The notes: generated by a model not told the origin, from the letters alone. A stretch of 64,000 nucleotides of DNA from Porphyra umbilicalis (GCA_002049455.2 KV918764.1:310001-374000), one strand, 5' to 3'; positions 1 to 12,845 are shown, counted from the first letter of the stretch. Program-made: numbers and translations.

Positions 1-802
1 GCGGGAGCGGAGCCAGGTGCGCATGTACGGCAGCGCCTGCACGGCGGTTCCTTCCACAACGTCAATGACCACCAGCCCGAGGACGTTGGGCAGGCGCCCC
101 GACGCGACGAGGCGCGTCGCAATCGCCCCCCCCATCGAGTGGCCGACAATGACCAGCGGCGGGACGGGTGGCCCGCCCGCCGCCTCCCCCCCCCCGTACA
201 GGGCGGTGACGACGCCGACGGCGTCGTCGACCTGCTGCTCCGCCGATAGCTCGTACTCCCGCGCCGGGTCCGCCGTCACCGAATGCCCGTGCGCGCGCGC
301 GTCATAGGCCACGACGCGCACCGCGTCGGGGCCCGCCTCGGCCATCACCGCTTCGGCGGTGCGGGCCCAGGAGAGGGCGCAGTGGCCGCCCCCGTGGAGG
401 AGGAGGATGACCACCTCGGCCGCCACCGACCCGACCGCGTACACCCGGAACGTGTCGGCGCCGACGCGCACGTCGTGGCGCTCGGCAAAGCACGTGTCCC
501 ACGGGAGGGGGTCCCACTCGCCGCCGACACCGCCGTCGCCAGCCTCCCCGTCATCGCCATCGAGCTGCGTCTCCAATTCCCCAAAGGAGAATGACCCACC
601 CGACGGCGAGGGGGGGGGGAGCGCCGCGCTGTTGGCGCCGGCGGCGAGAGCGGGGGGGGGAGGGGGGCGCCCGCCCCGGGGGGGGGGCGCCCCCCGCCGC
701 CAGCGCACGCGCGCGCACCACCTCCCGCGGTGATTTCTCGTCGCCGGGCGTCGGGGGAGCGGGCGGGCGACCGCCCAAGCCGGGTCGCCGCAGCGCCCCC
801 AT
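1..802 (-). CDS. PPME1: Protein phosphatase methylesterase 1, 5' part
   Basis: Alpha/beta hydrolase that removes the methyl ester from the C-terminal Leu of the PP2A catalytic subunit. About 195 conserved residues are visible on the minus strand from base 590 to base 1. They include a DTFRVY strand, the oxyanion segment LLHGGGHCALSW, the nucleophile elbow GHSMGGA (Ser codon near 137-139), and LVVIDVVEGTA, all diagnostic of the PPME1 family rather than of generic hydrolases. The catalytic Asp/His half lies beyond the left edge. The chosen start is the ATG at 802, because MGALRRPG and the following Pro-rich stretch resemble the family N-terminus. To join that start to the conserved part the frame must change within the poly-G runs at about 609-690, which I read as homopolymer miscounts. 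No intron is evident. Family assignment is secure; the exact start is less so. Confidence 0.88.
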
Positions 803-2653
803 CAAGCCCGACACGGGCGGCCGGGCGGGGGCGCTGCCGCCGCCGCTGCCGCCGCCGTCGCTGCCGCTGCCAACTTCCATCCGATCGCCAAAGGCGCGCC
901 GCACGCCACTATCTTTGGGTACGGCAGGCAGGCCGCCCCCCATCGGGTCGTCGTCGTCAGGACAGCTTCCATCGCCTTGAGACTGCATGACGGGGAGACA
1001 GCGGGATGGGGGAGGCAAACAACCGAGCAAAGTGCAGTTGGGGGGTGGTAACAAACAGAGGAATCGGAGGCACCGGATGCTAAGCACCAAGGCAAGGAAA
1101 ACAAACGACCACCGAGCAAGTGGCGAGACGCGGGTGACAGCGCAGCAATAGAGGCGGCACGGCTCCCACAACAGGTACCGCGGCAGCACGAGGCTCCCCA
1201 ACCGACGATAAAAAGAAGGAATGGATGTCCTCAAAAACACAAGCACGGTGGGTCAAGGTGAAAGAGAGCACCCAAAGACACGGAGCAGGTGCGACGTCGA
1301 CAGCAGCGCGCACTGCCGTGTCGTTGCCAGTGTCGGGTCGTCGGAGGCTCTCGGAACGGAGACACCCAGTGCTTGATGCAACCGAATTGGCCGTCGGGCG
1401 GCATTTCCACGTGTGCAGGGCACGTGTCAAGCAAGGGATTGATCCGGGTTGATCCCGCATGAAAAGAAGGGTTGGCGCGAGAGCTTGGGACGGTGGGCAG
1501 AGAACAAGCAAAAAAGCACAGCAGCGGCAGTGCCACGTCACGTGTCGGCGGCTGATGCATGAACTCCTGCAACGGCATGCATCCCGGTATGTGCGCACAT
1601 CAGCAGCAAGAGTGAACGCGATGGCAGTTGATGATGCTGTAGACCCACGCGGTGGCTGAAATTCTGCTGTACAAGCTGGCCACGCCGCCGCTTTCAGCAA
1701 GGTGCACGTGCTAACCACCTCGGCCGCAGCAGTTCTGGTGAACGAGGACGTCACAGAGGACGATGAAAAGACGAAAGCTCGGTTGGAGTGCTCGTGTAAA
1801 TTGTGCAGGGCCGAACCCCTTGAGCGTAGAAAGACCTGCTTCTTTCCCTGCGCGTCTTTCTGGGGTGGCAAGCTGCGAGCGTGTCCGTTGCGCTTCTTGC
1901 CTTCTTCAATGCGGTGGGGCTGGGGGGGGTGGGCGTGGGCGTGACGAACAGAGCGTGGGGGGCGGCTCGAGTGGACCTGACCAATACAGTGGCGTTGCGC
2001 ACGCGGTGGCTGTGGGACGCGCCTGTGGGGAATGGTGGGGGGGGCGCTGCTCGAGCTATATGGAGGAGGGGCACTTGCATTGCGGGGTCGAGTAGTGGCT
2101 GCGCTGTGGTGTGGGGCAGAAAGGAGTGCATGAGGCAGAGGGAGGTTATTGTGGCTTGGTATGATAGGACAATGGTGTGGGCTGTGTCTTGCCCGCGCCC
2201 GTCAGAGCACTCTCTCGCCACGGGCACAAACCGCCAGTGTCCCATTGGCAGAGCGATATAACTTACAGTACGTGTACACGTACTTTCAAATGCAAACAAC
2301 TTAGAATAAGAAAAAACGATCATATCAAATACGAAGGGGAAAGTACACCAGACAATTTATGCATTACATGAATTTATTTGGTGTTCATGTTTTGGAGTCA
2401 CTTTCATTGTCTTGCGCTGAAGCATTTCTGGCCGCGCGCTAAGTGTTCCTCACAATTGGCGATGTCGGTGGCGCGTAACTTCTTATGGCGCCCTCCAGCC
2501 TCTGCACGGTTCCTCCTTTGGCCACTTGAAGCCAAACACACACGAGTTGCGGCCCCGCGCGCGGCACAAGCTGTCGCGGTGAAGGGGACGTAGTTCCTGC
2601 ATCGCATTCTTGGCTCTGTTTTCCCCTCGTGGACTCAGCTGTCACGTGCCGCG
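803..2653. other. Intergenic, no gene recognised
   Basis: Several overlapping open frames occur on both strands but none resembles a known family or shows a consistent coding character. The segment from about 2230 to 2460 is AT-richer than its surroundings. Nothing supportable was seen here. Confidence 0.4.
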
Positions 2654-4191
2654 ATGGCACAGCAGCACGCCATGATGCAGGCGACGTTTGACATTGCGCA
2701 TCAGCTCAGCGCTGAGGGCGGGGGCGCGAGCGACGACGAGGGAGGAGAGGAGGAGGACTGTGGTCTTCGTGCCATGGACCCTGTACAGATGCACCCGTCC
2801 GGCGTTCCGCAGGTGGGACGGCTTCCATTCGAGGAGGAGTGCGTTCAGAGAGCTGCTCGACGCGCGTCCTCAAATAACGCCGCGTCGTTTGCGATGACCG
2901 AGCAGTCTTTGCCCGCCAGTGACCGCGCGGCGGCGCGTTTTCTCCGCTTTCTCATGCTCGCGTATGGGGTGGTGGGGAACGAAGAGGAGCCGCTCGAGGA
3001 CCAAGCTATTCACATTGCATCCTTCGTAAACGCGGCGCTGTCCTTTCGCATTAGTCGTTTCTTTTCTCTGTTGCGGGAGGGAGGGTGGGCGCTTCTGGTT
3101 AGCGGAAAGGGTACCCCGATCTCCATAGCGACGATATCCAACATGGCTTCATCACTCGGACACTTCTACGCAAAGGGGTCGCGGGATTTCGCAGGTCAGA
3201 CGCCCCATGTTGTTGGCTGCTGCCAGCGCACGGATGTATTCAAGGCTGTTCCCCATTCCGTGCTGTCGGCGGCGCAAGTTGCAGCCGGGGAGACGCACCG
3301 GGACAACATGCTAATCCACGAGGCAGTGGCCGGTTGGGTGTCTGGGGCTGTGCTGCCGGGACGAGGCGCTGGCGCCCAATGATGACGCCGCCATCTGGGC
3401 TTTTATGCAGACGCACTGCCATTCACGGTGGGTGCGAGTCCGGTATTTCCAGCTCAAGACCAATGTGGCGGGTACGGCGCCGACCCCGGCCTACTAATTT
3501 TGGTTGGCTATGGCTTCCGACGACGATATGCGGGCGTCGGCTGAGTTTGACTCCGCCGGCGTGTGCGTGCGTTATCCCTGGTCTTCGTGCAATCTGCCTT
3601 TCTTCACCTTCTTTCACATACTTCTGCGGGAGGCGGCACCGGGTTTCTCTATGAGCGCGCCCGCACCCTTCTTTGTGACTCCGGTCGCTGCAGCGGCGGA
3701 CGGATGGGGGGCGATGAACCGCGTGCCTATCACAAAGGCGTGGTGGCAAACCCATCTTGACGCTTTCGTGCTCGCCTTTGACGCCACGCTCAGCGCTCGG
3801 GGGGTCGCGGGGCTCTACGGCTTCCGAGGGGGTGCCACGCCGTTTTGGTTGGCGTACACTGGGGACGTGGAGATGGTGATGCGCACGGTTTTTTTGAAGG
3901 CCAACTCTACTTGATTCTTGTTTTATGTGCTCAACTTTAGGTGCCGGGGGACCATCCGCGCGCGAGTGAAGGACTGCTTTTCAGTTTACCGTCAGGACCT
4001 GATGGACCGTATGGAGGTTGGTGGAGACGTTCATGGAGTGGCTGGAAGAGCGCGTGGTGACCCTGAGTGAAGAGGACCACGGAAAATGTTATGCAAGAGG
4101 GCTCGGATTGAACGTGATGGCGAAGCTAATGACCTTCGTCGACACCCTCCCTCGTTCTCAGGCTGGTATGGTGGATGGGGCCATCGCCTGA
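2654..4191 (+). pseudogene. Broken Crypton-like tyrosine recombinase
   Basis: Three collinear coding segments. The first, from the ATG at 2654 to about 3355, has an acidic N-terminus followed by a helical core-binding (SAM-like) domain. It then shifts frame into a segment that carries a candidate catalytic Arg in CCRDEAL and a beta-hairpin with VRVRYFQLKT, matching the Lys-bearing hairpin of tyrosine recombinases. An in-frame TAA at 3495 interrupts it. The same frame resumes to 3914 with YGFRGGATPFWLAYTG, matching the conserved HxxR box (HSFRRGGAT in typical Cryptons, with His replaced by Tyr here). A further segment ending at 4191 (ETFMEWLEERVV and following) looks coding in another frame; an acceptor-like TTTAG precedes it near 3937. 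I see no obvious catalytic Tyr. Crypton/DIRS-type mobile recombinase is the best reading; with two frame changes and a stop it is probably dead, unless small introns explain the breaks. Confidence 0.5.
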
Positions 4192-5575
4192 GGCGCCCGC
4201 CACGGGGGATATGTGTGATGGTGTGGGGACTAGATAACGCCGTGCCATGGTATGTAGGGTGCGCATCATGTTTGGGTGGACAATGTGGGCTGGCGCGACG
4301 TTGTTTGAGCGCTACTTTCTTCTCGTTGATTGTCTCATACGAACAAGCGACAAGACGTGCTGTGGACATAGGGCGCGGCAATCGTGGCCATACGCAGCCG
4401 CCGCTGGCCACAGACGCTGAAACGCGCATGGCCAACATCGTAGCCGCCTGAGAAGGGCGAGCGGGCTACCTACAAGGCCCAGGCCGCGCTGTGTCTCTCG
4501 TGTGCCGCGGCGCTATCGTCAACCAGCCGCTAGTAGCGGCCACCGCTGGCGCGGGGGAAACCGATTGGCAGATCCGGAGCGCCGGAGGAGCCACGACGAC
4601 CGCACTGCGGCCCCCTACCGCAGCGGACACGGCCGCTACCGTACCGCTGCACGTAGGTCGCAGCGGCGGCGCAGACTACGCGGCACTGCGAGCTTTTACC
4701 ACCAATCCGGCCAACGCCGTGCTGTCAAGGGCCAAACGGGGCGGTGACAGAAGTTTCGTGCCGCATTCGGTGGCTGCCACCACCGAAGCCGCCGCGGTGT
4801 CGCCACGCCGCCGCCGGAGAGTTCTCGCTTGCTTCTAGGAGTTACAATTCCGGTTGCTCGCCATTGCTCGCAGGTGCCCGCCGCCTTGACGACACAGCCG
4901 CCTTGACAACGCGGCGCCGTCGCCAGTGGGCGGCGGCCGCGGAGCCGCTGCTTGAGGGCGGCGGAGGGTGCCAGCGCTTACGTACTGCCGCTCGTGGATG
5001 ATGGGAGCACCACCCAACACACGCCGCCGCCCACGGGCGGCCGTAGCAATTCCGCTGCCGCGTCAGAAGACGCTGTCGGCGACGACGACGCCGAAGACTT
5101 GTCAAAGGATGGGCGGTGGCCGCCCCGCCAACCTCTCGCCGCCGCCTGGTTCATCCAGGTTTTTTCCATTTTCGCACATGCATGACGTAATGGACGACGC
5201 CACAGACACCTTTGGTCCACCTAGCGAGCGCCACCGCGCGATATCTTTCCGAGAGAAAGAATCTGTTTGAAACATGACAATGTCACCCTCTTGACCCGGC
5301 CACTCGGTGGCCGATGGGTTTTGATATTGGGAAGTGCGCCAAACCTGACAGTGTCACGATCTCCTTTCGCAAGCAACAAGGAGGGGTGCCACTCGAAGCT
5401 GGTTTGGCAAACTCTGAATCACTCAAAGCGACTCCAGGTCAGATAGGACTTCGCAACCTCTCCTCGGGGGCGTGCATCAGAAATGATCCAGCTCGCCACC
5501 GCGTGCCGCACTTCGGACCAACACAATCACCACACGTCTTCTCGTCCATCTCCCTGTCACTATCTCTCTTTGGGG
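4192..5575. other. Intergenic, no gene recognised
   Basis: GC-rich between about 4450 and 5150, with a compositionally biased open frame (4491-4838, Ala/Thr-rich) that I cannot distinguish from chance. AT-richer from about 5160 to 5560. No recognisable gene. Confidence 0.35.
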
Positions 5576-6694
5576 ATGGCTGTTTCGGGCGCCGACCGCA
5601 ATCGAAAGTACAAGGAGCGGAAGCACCTGGGCTGAGGGCCCAAGCCGCATGGAGTCCCGCGCATATCCAACGAGACCGAGGAGCGAGCGGTCGCTCTCGC
5701 CGCTGGTCGGGTCTACAAGCAGCGGAGTAGGGCCACCGGGCAGGGATGTACCTCCCCCCTGAATGCCCCCCGCGTCTCAACCGGGTGCCGCCCCATCACA
5801 CCTAGCGACGCATACAGCGGGCCTGCGGCTGGAGGTGCACTAGCCACGTCCAACGACGCTACCGCTGCTCAACCTGATGACGCAGATGACGAGCGCGATG
5901 ATGTTCTCCTACCTGCCGCTCGCCCTCCTTCTGATCCCCTTTCACTTCCTTTGGGTGATTCATATCTGCAAGTGTTTCGTGAGAACCGTAAAGAGCTTCA
6001 GAGCAGCTTGGTCCGAAACTCGGATGCTGGGTCTTGCGCCGATCGTGGCGCAGCCGCGGTGCGGGCGTCTACCTGGGCGGTGGGGGGCCCTCTTGGTCTG
6101 GCGCGTCGAGCGTTGAGTATTGGTGGACACTGTCACCGGATGTTCTCGCTAGGTTTCTCACGATCTCTGACGACCAAAGTTCAAGCTGAGATGCGCGCTA
6201 TCGCTGGGTCGGGGCTCGTCACGACCATCTTCAACTCTACAAGCGTGAGGGCTATTGTCGCACTAGGACAGTCAGCGGACCGAGGCAGCGGCATGGTGCA
6301 CGTGTGCCACATGACGGCAGTCGCGATTGGTGGCGCGCCCGGCCCCATGGGAATGGTTGCGGCGCTGTCAGTGCTCGGGCTTCTTGGTTCAACTCGGTTT
6401 GTTTCTTCATGTGGCTTTCACAAGCCAGTTGCATTGGCGTCTTCTTCACGGGCATGCCGGCAGCTCGCGCGCACTGACAATCGACCACTGTTTGTGGCGG
6501 CGGACCCCCCTCTGCTTCTGGGCGCTCTTACGGCCTTAGGTCCGGACACACGCCTACGGCAGTGGCCCGACTCGCACCGAGCGGTGCGTGGGGCTTCCAC
6601 CACTGGGGGAGGACCGGGGGTTCTCGTTGACGTCAACCCTTTTGACTGTCTGATTCTTCGTGGGAATTCGGTGCACTTTGGTGTGCGCTGTTGA
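5576..6694 (+). pseudogene. Broken unknown gene, probably element-derived
   Basis: The ATG at 5576 opens a basic N-terminus (RNRKYKERKHLG) that meets an in-frame TGA at 5633 and then stays open past 6100 through an acidic, Pro-rich region (DDADDERDDVLL) and a helical segment (GDSYLQVFRENRKELQSSLV). Around 6100-6200 the coding signal moves frame (SSVEYWWTLSPDVLARFLTI) and again at about 6190 (RYRWVGARHDHLQLYKREGY). A last segment ends at 6694 in NPFDCLILRGNSVHFGVRC, which is loosely reminiscent of the C-terminal strand of some 2OG-Fe(II) oxygenases; I do not claim that homology. Product not recognised. The pattern of one in-frame stop plus shifts matches the neighbouring dead transposon genes. 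Confidence 0.35.
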
Positions 6695-9600
6695 AGTGGG
6701 GATGTTCAGCTTCCCAGGCCAGTCACACCGGTCATGTGGCGTAGTACGTTTTTGATCTCTCTACATGCGCTTCTGTCTATCTCACTGCCGCATGCACGTG
6801 TATCTATTCGCCGCTGGGCATGACAGAGATGTAGAGCTGGATGCAACCAACCCGCTGCCTCGCTGGGCGGGACCGCGCAGCGCGCGCAAGTGGTAGCAAG
6901 GTACGTTCTCTTTGTCGTGGTAGCCTTGGTGGGCGAGTGGTGTGTGAGTGTGGAGGCTACTGTGATTGATGTGATGTTGTCCATATGCTGCGAGGAGGAA
7001 GGCACGTCAAGCATCTGTCCCAGGATCCACAGTGGATACATGAGAACTAACGTCACGGGGCTTGGTAGAGGACTTCAGCGGCCTGCCCCACTGTGCGCGG
7101 CAGCCGCCTTCCCTCGTGAATATGCGTAAGTTTTTTATTGCTACCTCGTCATGTTTGGTGCTTCCCTGCTCCCCCTGGACACCCTGGACAGGAGAACCCG
7201 CCTAAATAGGAATGCCGGCAGACAGTTTGGGTGCCGCGTCGTTGGCCGCCGTGGCCGGGAGCGTGCCTATCACGACGTCATTTGCCGGGAAGGGGATGGC
7301 GCAGCGCGCGGTGCGCGATCGTTCTGTCAGGATGAACAGCAGTGGCGGGCCGAGGAAGGCGCTACACCAACCCCAACTACAATCAGCGTCTCCATCATGA
7401 CATTTGCGGTTCACGCAGGCACCACCCTCTGCACCGTCCAATTTCCATCTCGCCTCCCCCAAAACACTTTTTGATACACAACTGTGTCCCTGAGGGAGGC
7501 GCCGTGGCTCAAAAAGAGTTTGTCAAAAAACTAAAGAGCGTGGCTTCGCGGTGTTTGTATTCGCACCGCTAAAAGTCAACCAACCTTGACAAGACCTCTT
7601 TCCCGCACCTCCGCTACCACACACCACCTGACCACACCGTCTGCGTCGCCTACTCCGCAACACCTGCCAGGTTTTCTATTCCGCCGTCGTCTCTTCACCG
7701 TCTTCGCCGCGTGCGACACGACTTTGTTGTGGAAGAGGTGCAGCACCAGACGCACGCGACCCACCTGGGACATGACGAAGGTGTATGTGTGGTTGGCGGA
7801 CGGCCGAAAAGGGGAGGCCGGCCCTGCGTGGTACTCTCGTGTCCGCAACTCTCCTCATTCAGCTCCAGGAGTATGTCGTCCCCCGCCGCACACCTCCCTC
7901 ACTCTCCAACCTGCAGCCATCCCCCGCCTCCTACACAGTCGCCTCCCCACCACCTTCAAGTGGACGCTAGAACCGCTCTGGCGTCAGCGTCATCTGCCGC
8001 TCAGTTGCCAACTAGCGGCGACATCCCGCCGCCGCCAGCGCCGTCAGCGCCGACGGCAACGAGGAAGCCACCGCCAGAACAGTGGCGTGCGCCACTGCCT
8101 GAGTGGGCGTCCTCTGCCCTCAGAGATGAATTCCCCAACTTCTCCCGGACAACGACCCCATCCAAGCCACCGCAGACCATCCTGCTGGCCGCTGCCCCGC
8201 CACGACGCTGACCGGCTGGCGCCGGTCGACGCATCGCAGCCGTCGTCGTTGGGCAGCAGTGCCACGTGGAAGCCTGCAGCGTGCGGAACGAAGCAATCCA
8301 TGGATATTTTATCGGCCGTCCACCCACTGTCTCCCGCCGCGAGGCTCATCATCTCCTCGCGGTCGTCGCCAGAATCAACTCCGGACAGTCGGCGGTCCCA
8401 GCCGACGCGCCCTGGCGCACTTCAACTCCTTGGGGCGGCCCCAGGGCGGCCTATGATAGCACGGGCACTTCCAAACCATCAACGGCCGCGACGCAAATGC
8501 CGACGTCGTTCGCCGCCCGTACCAACCGGGAAAGCGCAGTGTGAGGCTTGACTCAGCGTGGGATGGGGGTGGCGGCGGTCACCCAGGACCAACGCTGGCC
8601 ACTCAGTGGTCGCATCCGGAGCCATGACGCGCGCCACCGTCTGGTGGAGGCACCAGGACGGCCGGTAACAATGAAAGCCTTGCCTCGCCGCCTCCGGCCG
8701 AGGCGCCAAGGCCATTGTCGTTGGAAGGCTGTGTCAGCGAAAACTGCGGAGCGTGCGGCCTGGGACGGTGTTCGGTATATGAGGCTGCGGTTCCTCGGAC
8801 CGTCCTGTCCGCGAGGATTCTCAGCCCCCCGTAGCCACCGCGAGTACCGATACCGGCCATTCGGCGGTCACAACTCGCGCGGGGGCACGCGCCGCCGGCT
8901 CGGCGTAGTGCCACAGCGAGGGGTGGCAGCAATTGTCTCACAACCAACGGCGCCGCCAGGACCCCGAAGAAATGCCCAACCGCCCCGCGGGACGAAAGAG
9001 TTGCCCGCCGCGCCCCTAAACACCCGGCCGGCAGCTGGACTCCTCCGTCGCCACCAGGCCACCTGCGATCGCTCCACCGCCGCGGCTTTCATGGCGGCGG
9101 CGGCGGCTGCGACGGCGAAGGCGCCACGCGAGAAGGGTGGCATCTCGCCCGGCAAACAGCGACCTCCTTGCGCCCGCTCATGGGCAAGTGAGGTGACGGG
9201 TGCTGTCCGGCGTAGTCAAATTTCGATCGCGTCGTCCTGTAGTGCGGCGAGAAGCAGTGTGAGAGCCAATTTCAAAACAATGAAGAAGAACGCGATTCCA
9301 CGCTCGCCTTGGCCAACTCTTTCTCTATTGCGAGATAACTCTGACACCAAAACTTAATTCGCACGATGAACCACTGTCTGAGGCTCCGGGTCACGACAAG
9401 AGGATGAGACCTTGTACACGGGCGACAGCCCGACTACCCATGAATATCTCATTTATGGGAATCATGCATCAACGGAACTGCCGAGTATACGTTGCTTAGC
9501 ACTAGACTACCGAAGCATATGATGGCTGTTAACAATAGGCTGTTTAGATGGCATATACCATAAAAGGCCATTTGAACGGAAACGATCATCGAGCTGTTAA

Positions 9601-9858
9601 CTTCGGACGCAATCACAGGAGAGGACACATATCAGAAGTACACCAATTTCTGCTCGGGAGCGCAAAAGCAATACGTGATCGCCAGCGCACGTCGGTGCAG
9701 ATCGCGCAACTTATTCCCGAACTGTGCAGATGTTAAGCGAACCGACTGCTCCCCAGAGGGTTGTGGAGATCCGGCTTATGTCTTGCCGGCGCGGTCTCCT
9801 AGCCGGCGCGGTCCGCCATGTCCCTGGTCATTGACAGCCACGGCCATTGTCTGTCAAC
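6695..9858. other. Long gene-poor stretch
   Basis: From 7580 to 8550 there are long Pro/Ser/Arg-rich open frames on the plus strand in two phases. Short stretches such as VYVWLADGRKGEAGPAWYSRV (around 7780) look coding, but no continuous gene model can be built. From about 9360 to 9740 the composition is AT-richer. I searched it for tRNA-like folds and found none. Confidence 0.35.
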
Positions 9859-11021
9859 ATGGGCAACAACGGTGCCCGCGCTGGTCCTCTCGGGGCCCCC
9901 GTCAACGACGTCACCCGGCGCTCTATGCTGATGCACTCCTTCCTAGAGACTCAGAGCACTGCATGCTCCGCCCTTACCACGATTCACCACTTTTCCGGCT
10001 CCCTGCCCCAATACGCCGTCACTGCGGCCCCTCCAGTTGCTGGAGCTGACCCTGGTCGGGGAGTTGTAGTTTTCGGAACGCGCTGGCCCCAGACTAAAGT
10101 TGGAGGTCGCCAATGTTATGCCACTGTTCGTAGGCACCGTGGCCCGACGCTGTTCAAGTCGATGTGCGGCTTTTCCTTAGTGGAGTTCGATGCGATTATG
10201 GAGCTGGCTCGAGGGCGTGTGGAGCGGCCTATGGACGCGCGGCTACACCGCTCTGTTGAGATGATCGAGTTGCGACCCCCGCGCCGCCGGGTATGTTCGG
10301 CTGGTGAGATGGTTTTTTTTACTCTGGTTCTTCTGCGTGAGGGAGACGAAGGGGCGCTGCCAATCCGGACCGTTGCCTTCAATATTGGCGTGTCCCTCGC
10401 GACGGTCAGCAATTATTTTTCCTATTGCAGTCTTGCCCTCCATGACACGTTCATGCTGGCGTGTCCCTAAGTGTGGCCGAGTGCGGCGGAGAGGCGGAAG
10501 ATGAGGGGCCTTGACGATGGGTTTCCCTCGGGGATCATCTCCGTGAATGGTACGAGGGTTCGTCGGTGGTGCCCGATGAACACCCAGGAGCAGCTTCGAG
10601 CCTATGATGGCCACCATCACTTGAATTGTTTTCGCGTGCTGGTTTCAGTGGATGTGTGTGGCTTGTTTTGCGTGTTTGCGTGTCCTTCCTCGGTGCCTGC
10701 CACGACCGGCGGCTGTTCACCTTAACAGGACCACACCTGTTTCCTGCGTCCTACTTTGAAGACGACCAGCACGCCATCGGCGACATGGGGTGCATTGACC
10801 CAATTCGTGTGCTAGACTGCCTGTTTCGAAGGGAAGCTGACGAGGCAGACATGCACCAGGAGAATTGGAACACGGACGTCCGCAAAAGCCGCTTTTGCAA
10901 CGATTGGGGCATTGATGACGTGAAGAACCGCTTCCGAGTGCTTTTGGGACGGTGGTTGCACGGGTCTGAGTTTCTTGCACATTCTTTTGAGCTGTGCGCG
11001 ATGCTTTGCCATTGGCGGTAA
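9859..11021 (+). pseudogene. Broken PIF/Harbinger-type (DDE_Tnp4) transposase
   Basis: DDE-superfamily cut-and-paste transposase. The ATG at 9859 begins a frame that reaches the family's helix-turn-helix region (FKSMCGFSLVEFDAIMEL and GVSLATVSNYF, near 10160-10425). An in-frame TAA at 10468 follows. The same frame continues with the first catalytic strand, reading ISVNGTRVRRW where family members have an Asp-Gly-Thr, and with the signature AYDGHHHLNCFRVLVSVDVCG. A one-base frame change near 10690 leads to FLGACHDRRLFTL (second Asp) and on to WGIDDVKNRFRVL, where the usual catalytic Glu position appears to be Asp. It ends at 11021. The stop, the frameshift and two substituted catalytic positions mean this copy should be inactive. 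Terminal inverted repeats were not found by eye. Confidence 0.72.
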
Positions 11022-11924
11022 AAGCGAAGCGGGGACCGCGTGATGCCGCTCCATAGGTAGCTGGCTAACATGGACGCCTACGACGTCACGAGGCTGTTGT
11101 TTTTGTACAGAATTGTCGATCTGCAGGTGACGCCAGGCCGAAGTCGGTACCAATGGTGACACACACTCGACCAACAGTCCAAGCGCACAACACGCGCACC
11201 GCCCCCCCCCGGCGCGTTCCGCCACGCCGCACGTGCCGCCGCCGTCGTCTTTGCCACGCCGTGGCGGCGGCGGCGGCGGCGACAGCGGCGTCAGAACGCC
11301 GCGCGCGGTCGCGCCGCAGTGGCGCCGCGGCCGCGGCGCGGCGGCTACACTCCGCTGCGGGGAGGGAGGCCCGTGTTGGCGTCCGAGGGGCCAATAGGAG
11401 GGGGGGGGGGGGGGGGAGCGTCGGTGAGTTGGACCAGGTGCGAGTCTTATGGCCGTCCACCTGCACCCGGACCCGCCTGCCCGGCCAGCGGATAGGGGTC
11501 CCCCGCTATCAAACACAGCACGACCACTAAGACCTACGCCCCCCTCCACATCTGGTGAAGCACCACCACAACCTCCTGGCTTCGGGTACTGTCGCTAGTT
11601 GGCAGCCGTCGGCGCACGGTGCTCGCCGGCCCCAGACTGCCTCCACGGAGGTGGTAGGGTGGCGGCGGCGAGGGGACGACGCAGTGCTGAAGCACAAGAT
11701 GAACGGCTGGCTCCCCCGCTCGGTGCGCGGGTGGTGCGCTCGGTTCCAGTCGCAGCGCTGAAGATCTCCTGCGGATCTGACGCCAGATCATCTGTCAGAG
11801 CACTCCATTTCTTTTTAATCTTTTCTTGCTGCTGTCTTCTGGTGGTTCTTGCTGCAATGTTCTTCCTCATGTTTTCTGTACTTTTTTTTGTCCTCGCGCT
11901 GCTCGTCCACACTTCTCAGCAATA
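11022..11924. other. Intergenic, low-complexity GC-rich
   Basis: Contains a run of GGC/CCG trinucleotides (11260-11345) and a poly-G tract near 11400. It separates the transposase from the convergent minus-strand ORF. No gene recognised. Confidence 0.4.
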
Positions 11925-12845
11925 TCAGATGAGCTCATCGACGTCAGAGCCCGCGCCCACACAAATAATCGAGGGGGCCCCCACACCACTGCCCGCACGC
12001 CCGCGAGTTCCGTCCGCTGCCGCGCCCGCGCCTGCACCCTCCACCGCCCCCTCGCGCTCCCCCCGCGCCCCATGGCCCGCGCCACTGGCAATTGAGGAAA
12101 GTTTCGACTCGTCACTGCTCTCGTCCGATATCTGGACGAATGCCGGCGGCGTAGAGGTGGGGCCGGCATTGTGCACCTCGGGCATCGACGCCATCATGGT
12201 GTCGACTTCGGCCTGCGTGGTGCCGATCGACTTGGCGAAAAACTCCGTTAGCATGTGCTCGTGCTTGGCCGACGCCGCTGCGGTCTGTTGAACTTGATGC
12301 AACTGCTGGTTTGACCAAAGCTGGCGAGGGAGTGTCTCGTTGTGGCCTCCCTGCGCTTCCTTCTTGGCCATCTGTTTGCGCTCGTTGTAATTGGCCTGTG
12401 TCTATCCCTGCTCCGACTTGCGATTCTTATTGCTGGCCTGGGCGTCGGTGCGCAGTGTGTCGGGAGTCGACTTGCTCGTCGTCCGCATGTTCTCCTGGAG
12501 CGACCGCGTGAGCCCTTCCACGTTACTCCAATGAGCTGCCTGCTGCCCGTCCACAGCGTTGTACTCCCTGTTCTCGGCGCGGCACATCTTGGCCGCCTCC
12601 TTGCGGTTGCCGCCCACAAGCAACTTTAGCTTCTCGCCCTCGTAGCGGTCTCGGATTTGTTCGCGGAGGTGAGGGCGAATGGTGGCGCAAAGCTCGCTGT
12701 AGGCCGCGGCCTGCGCCTCGTCACAGAGGAGCCACGCAGTTGCCTCCTCACACGTCTTCTGGTACTTGACGAGGACGGTGTAGACAGCCATTATCTCCTT
12801 GTTGGTCAGCCGAACACGTACGGTTGGCGCCTGCTTGGGAGCCAT
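11925..12845 (-). pseudogene. Hypothetical ORF with one in-frame TAG, possible Harbinger companion
   Basis: The ATG at 12845 starts MAPKQAPTVRVRLTNKEIM and an alpha-helical, charged domain of about 145 residues. It reaches a TAG at 12402-12404 and then continues in the same phase (TQANYNERKQMAKKEAQ) for another 160 residues, with a Ser/Asp-rich linker and a Gly/Ala-rich tail, ending at 11925. Both halves have non-random coding character, so one interrupted gene is the best reading. I recognise no domain. It lies about 0.9 kb from the Harbinger-type transposase and converges on it. Harbinger elements commonly carry a second DNA-binding ORF, so that role is possible, but no Myb/SANT signature is clear. 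A host gene of unknown function is the alternative. Confidence 0.45.

Noticed and set aside
7586..8551. 321-codon Pro/Arg/Ser-rich plus-strand frame
   Set aside because: Coding hints jump between phases and there is no domain; not enough to call a gene.
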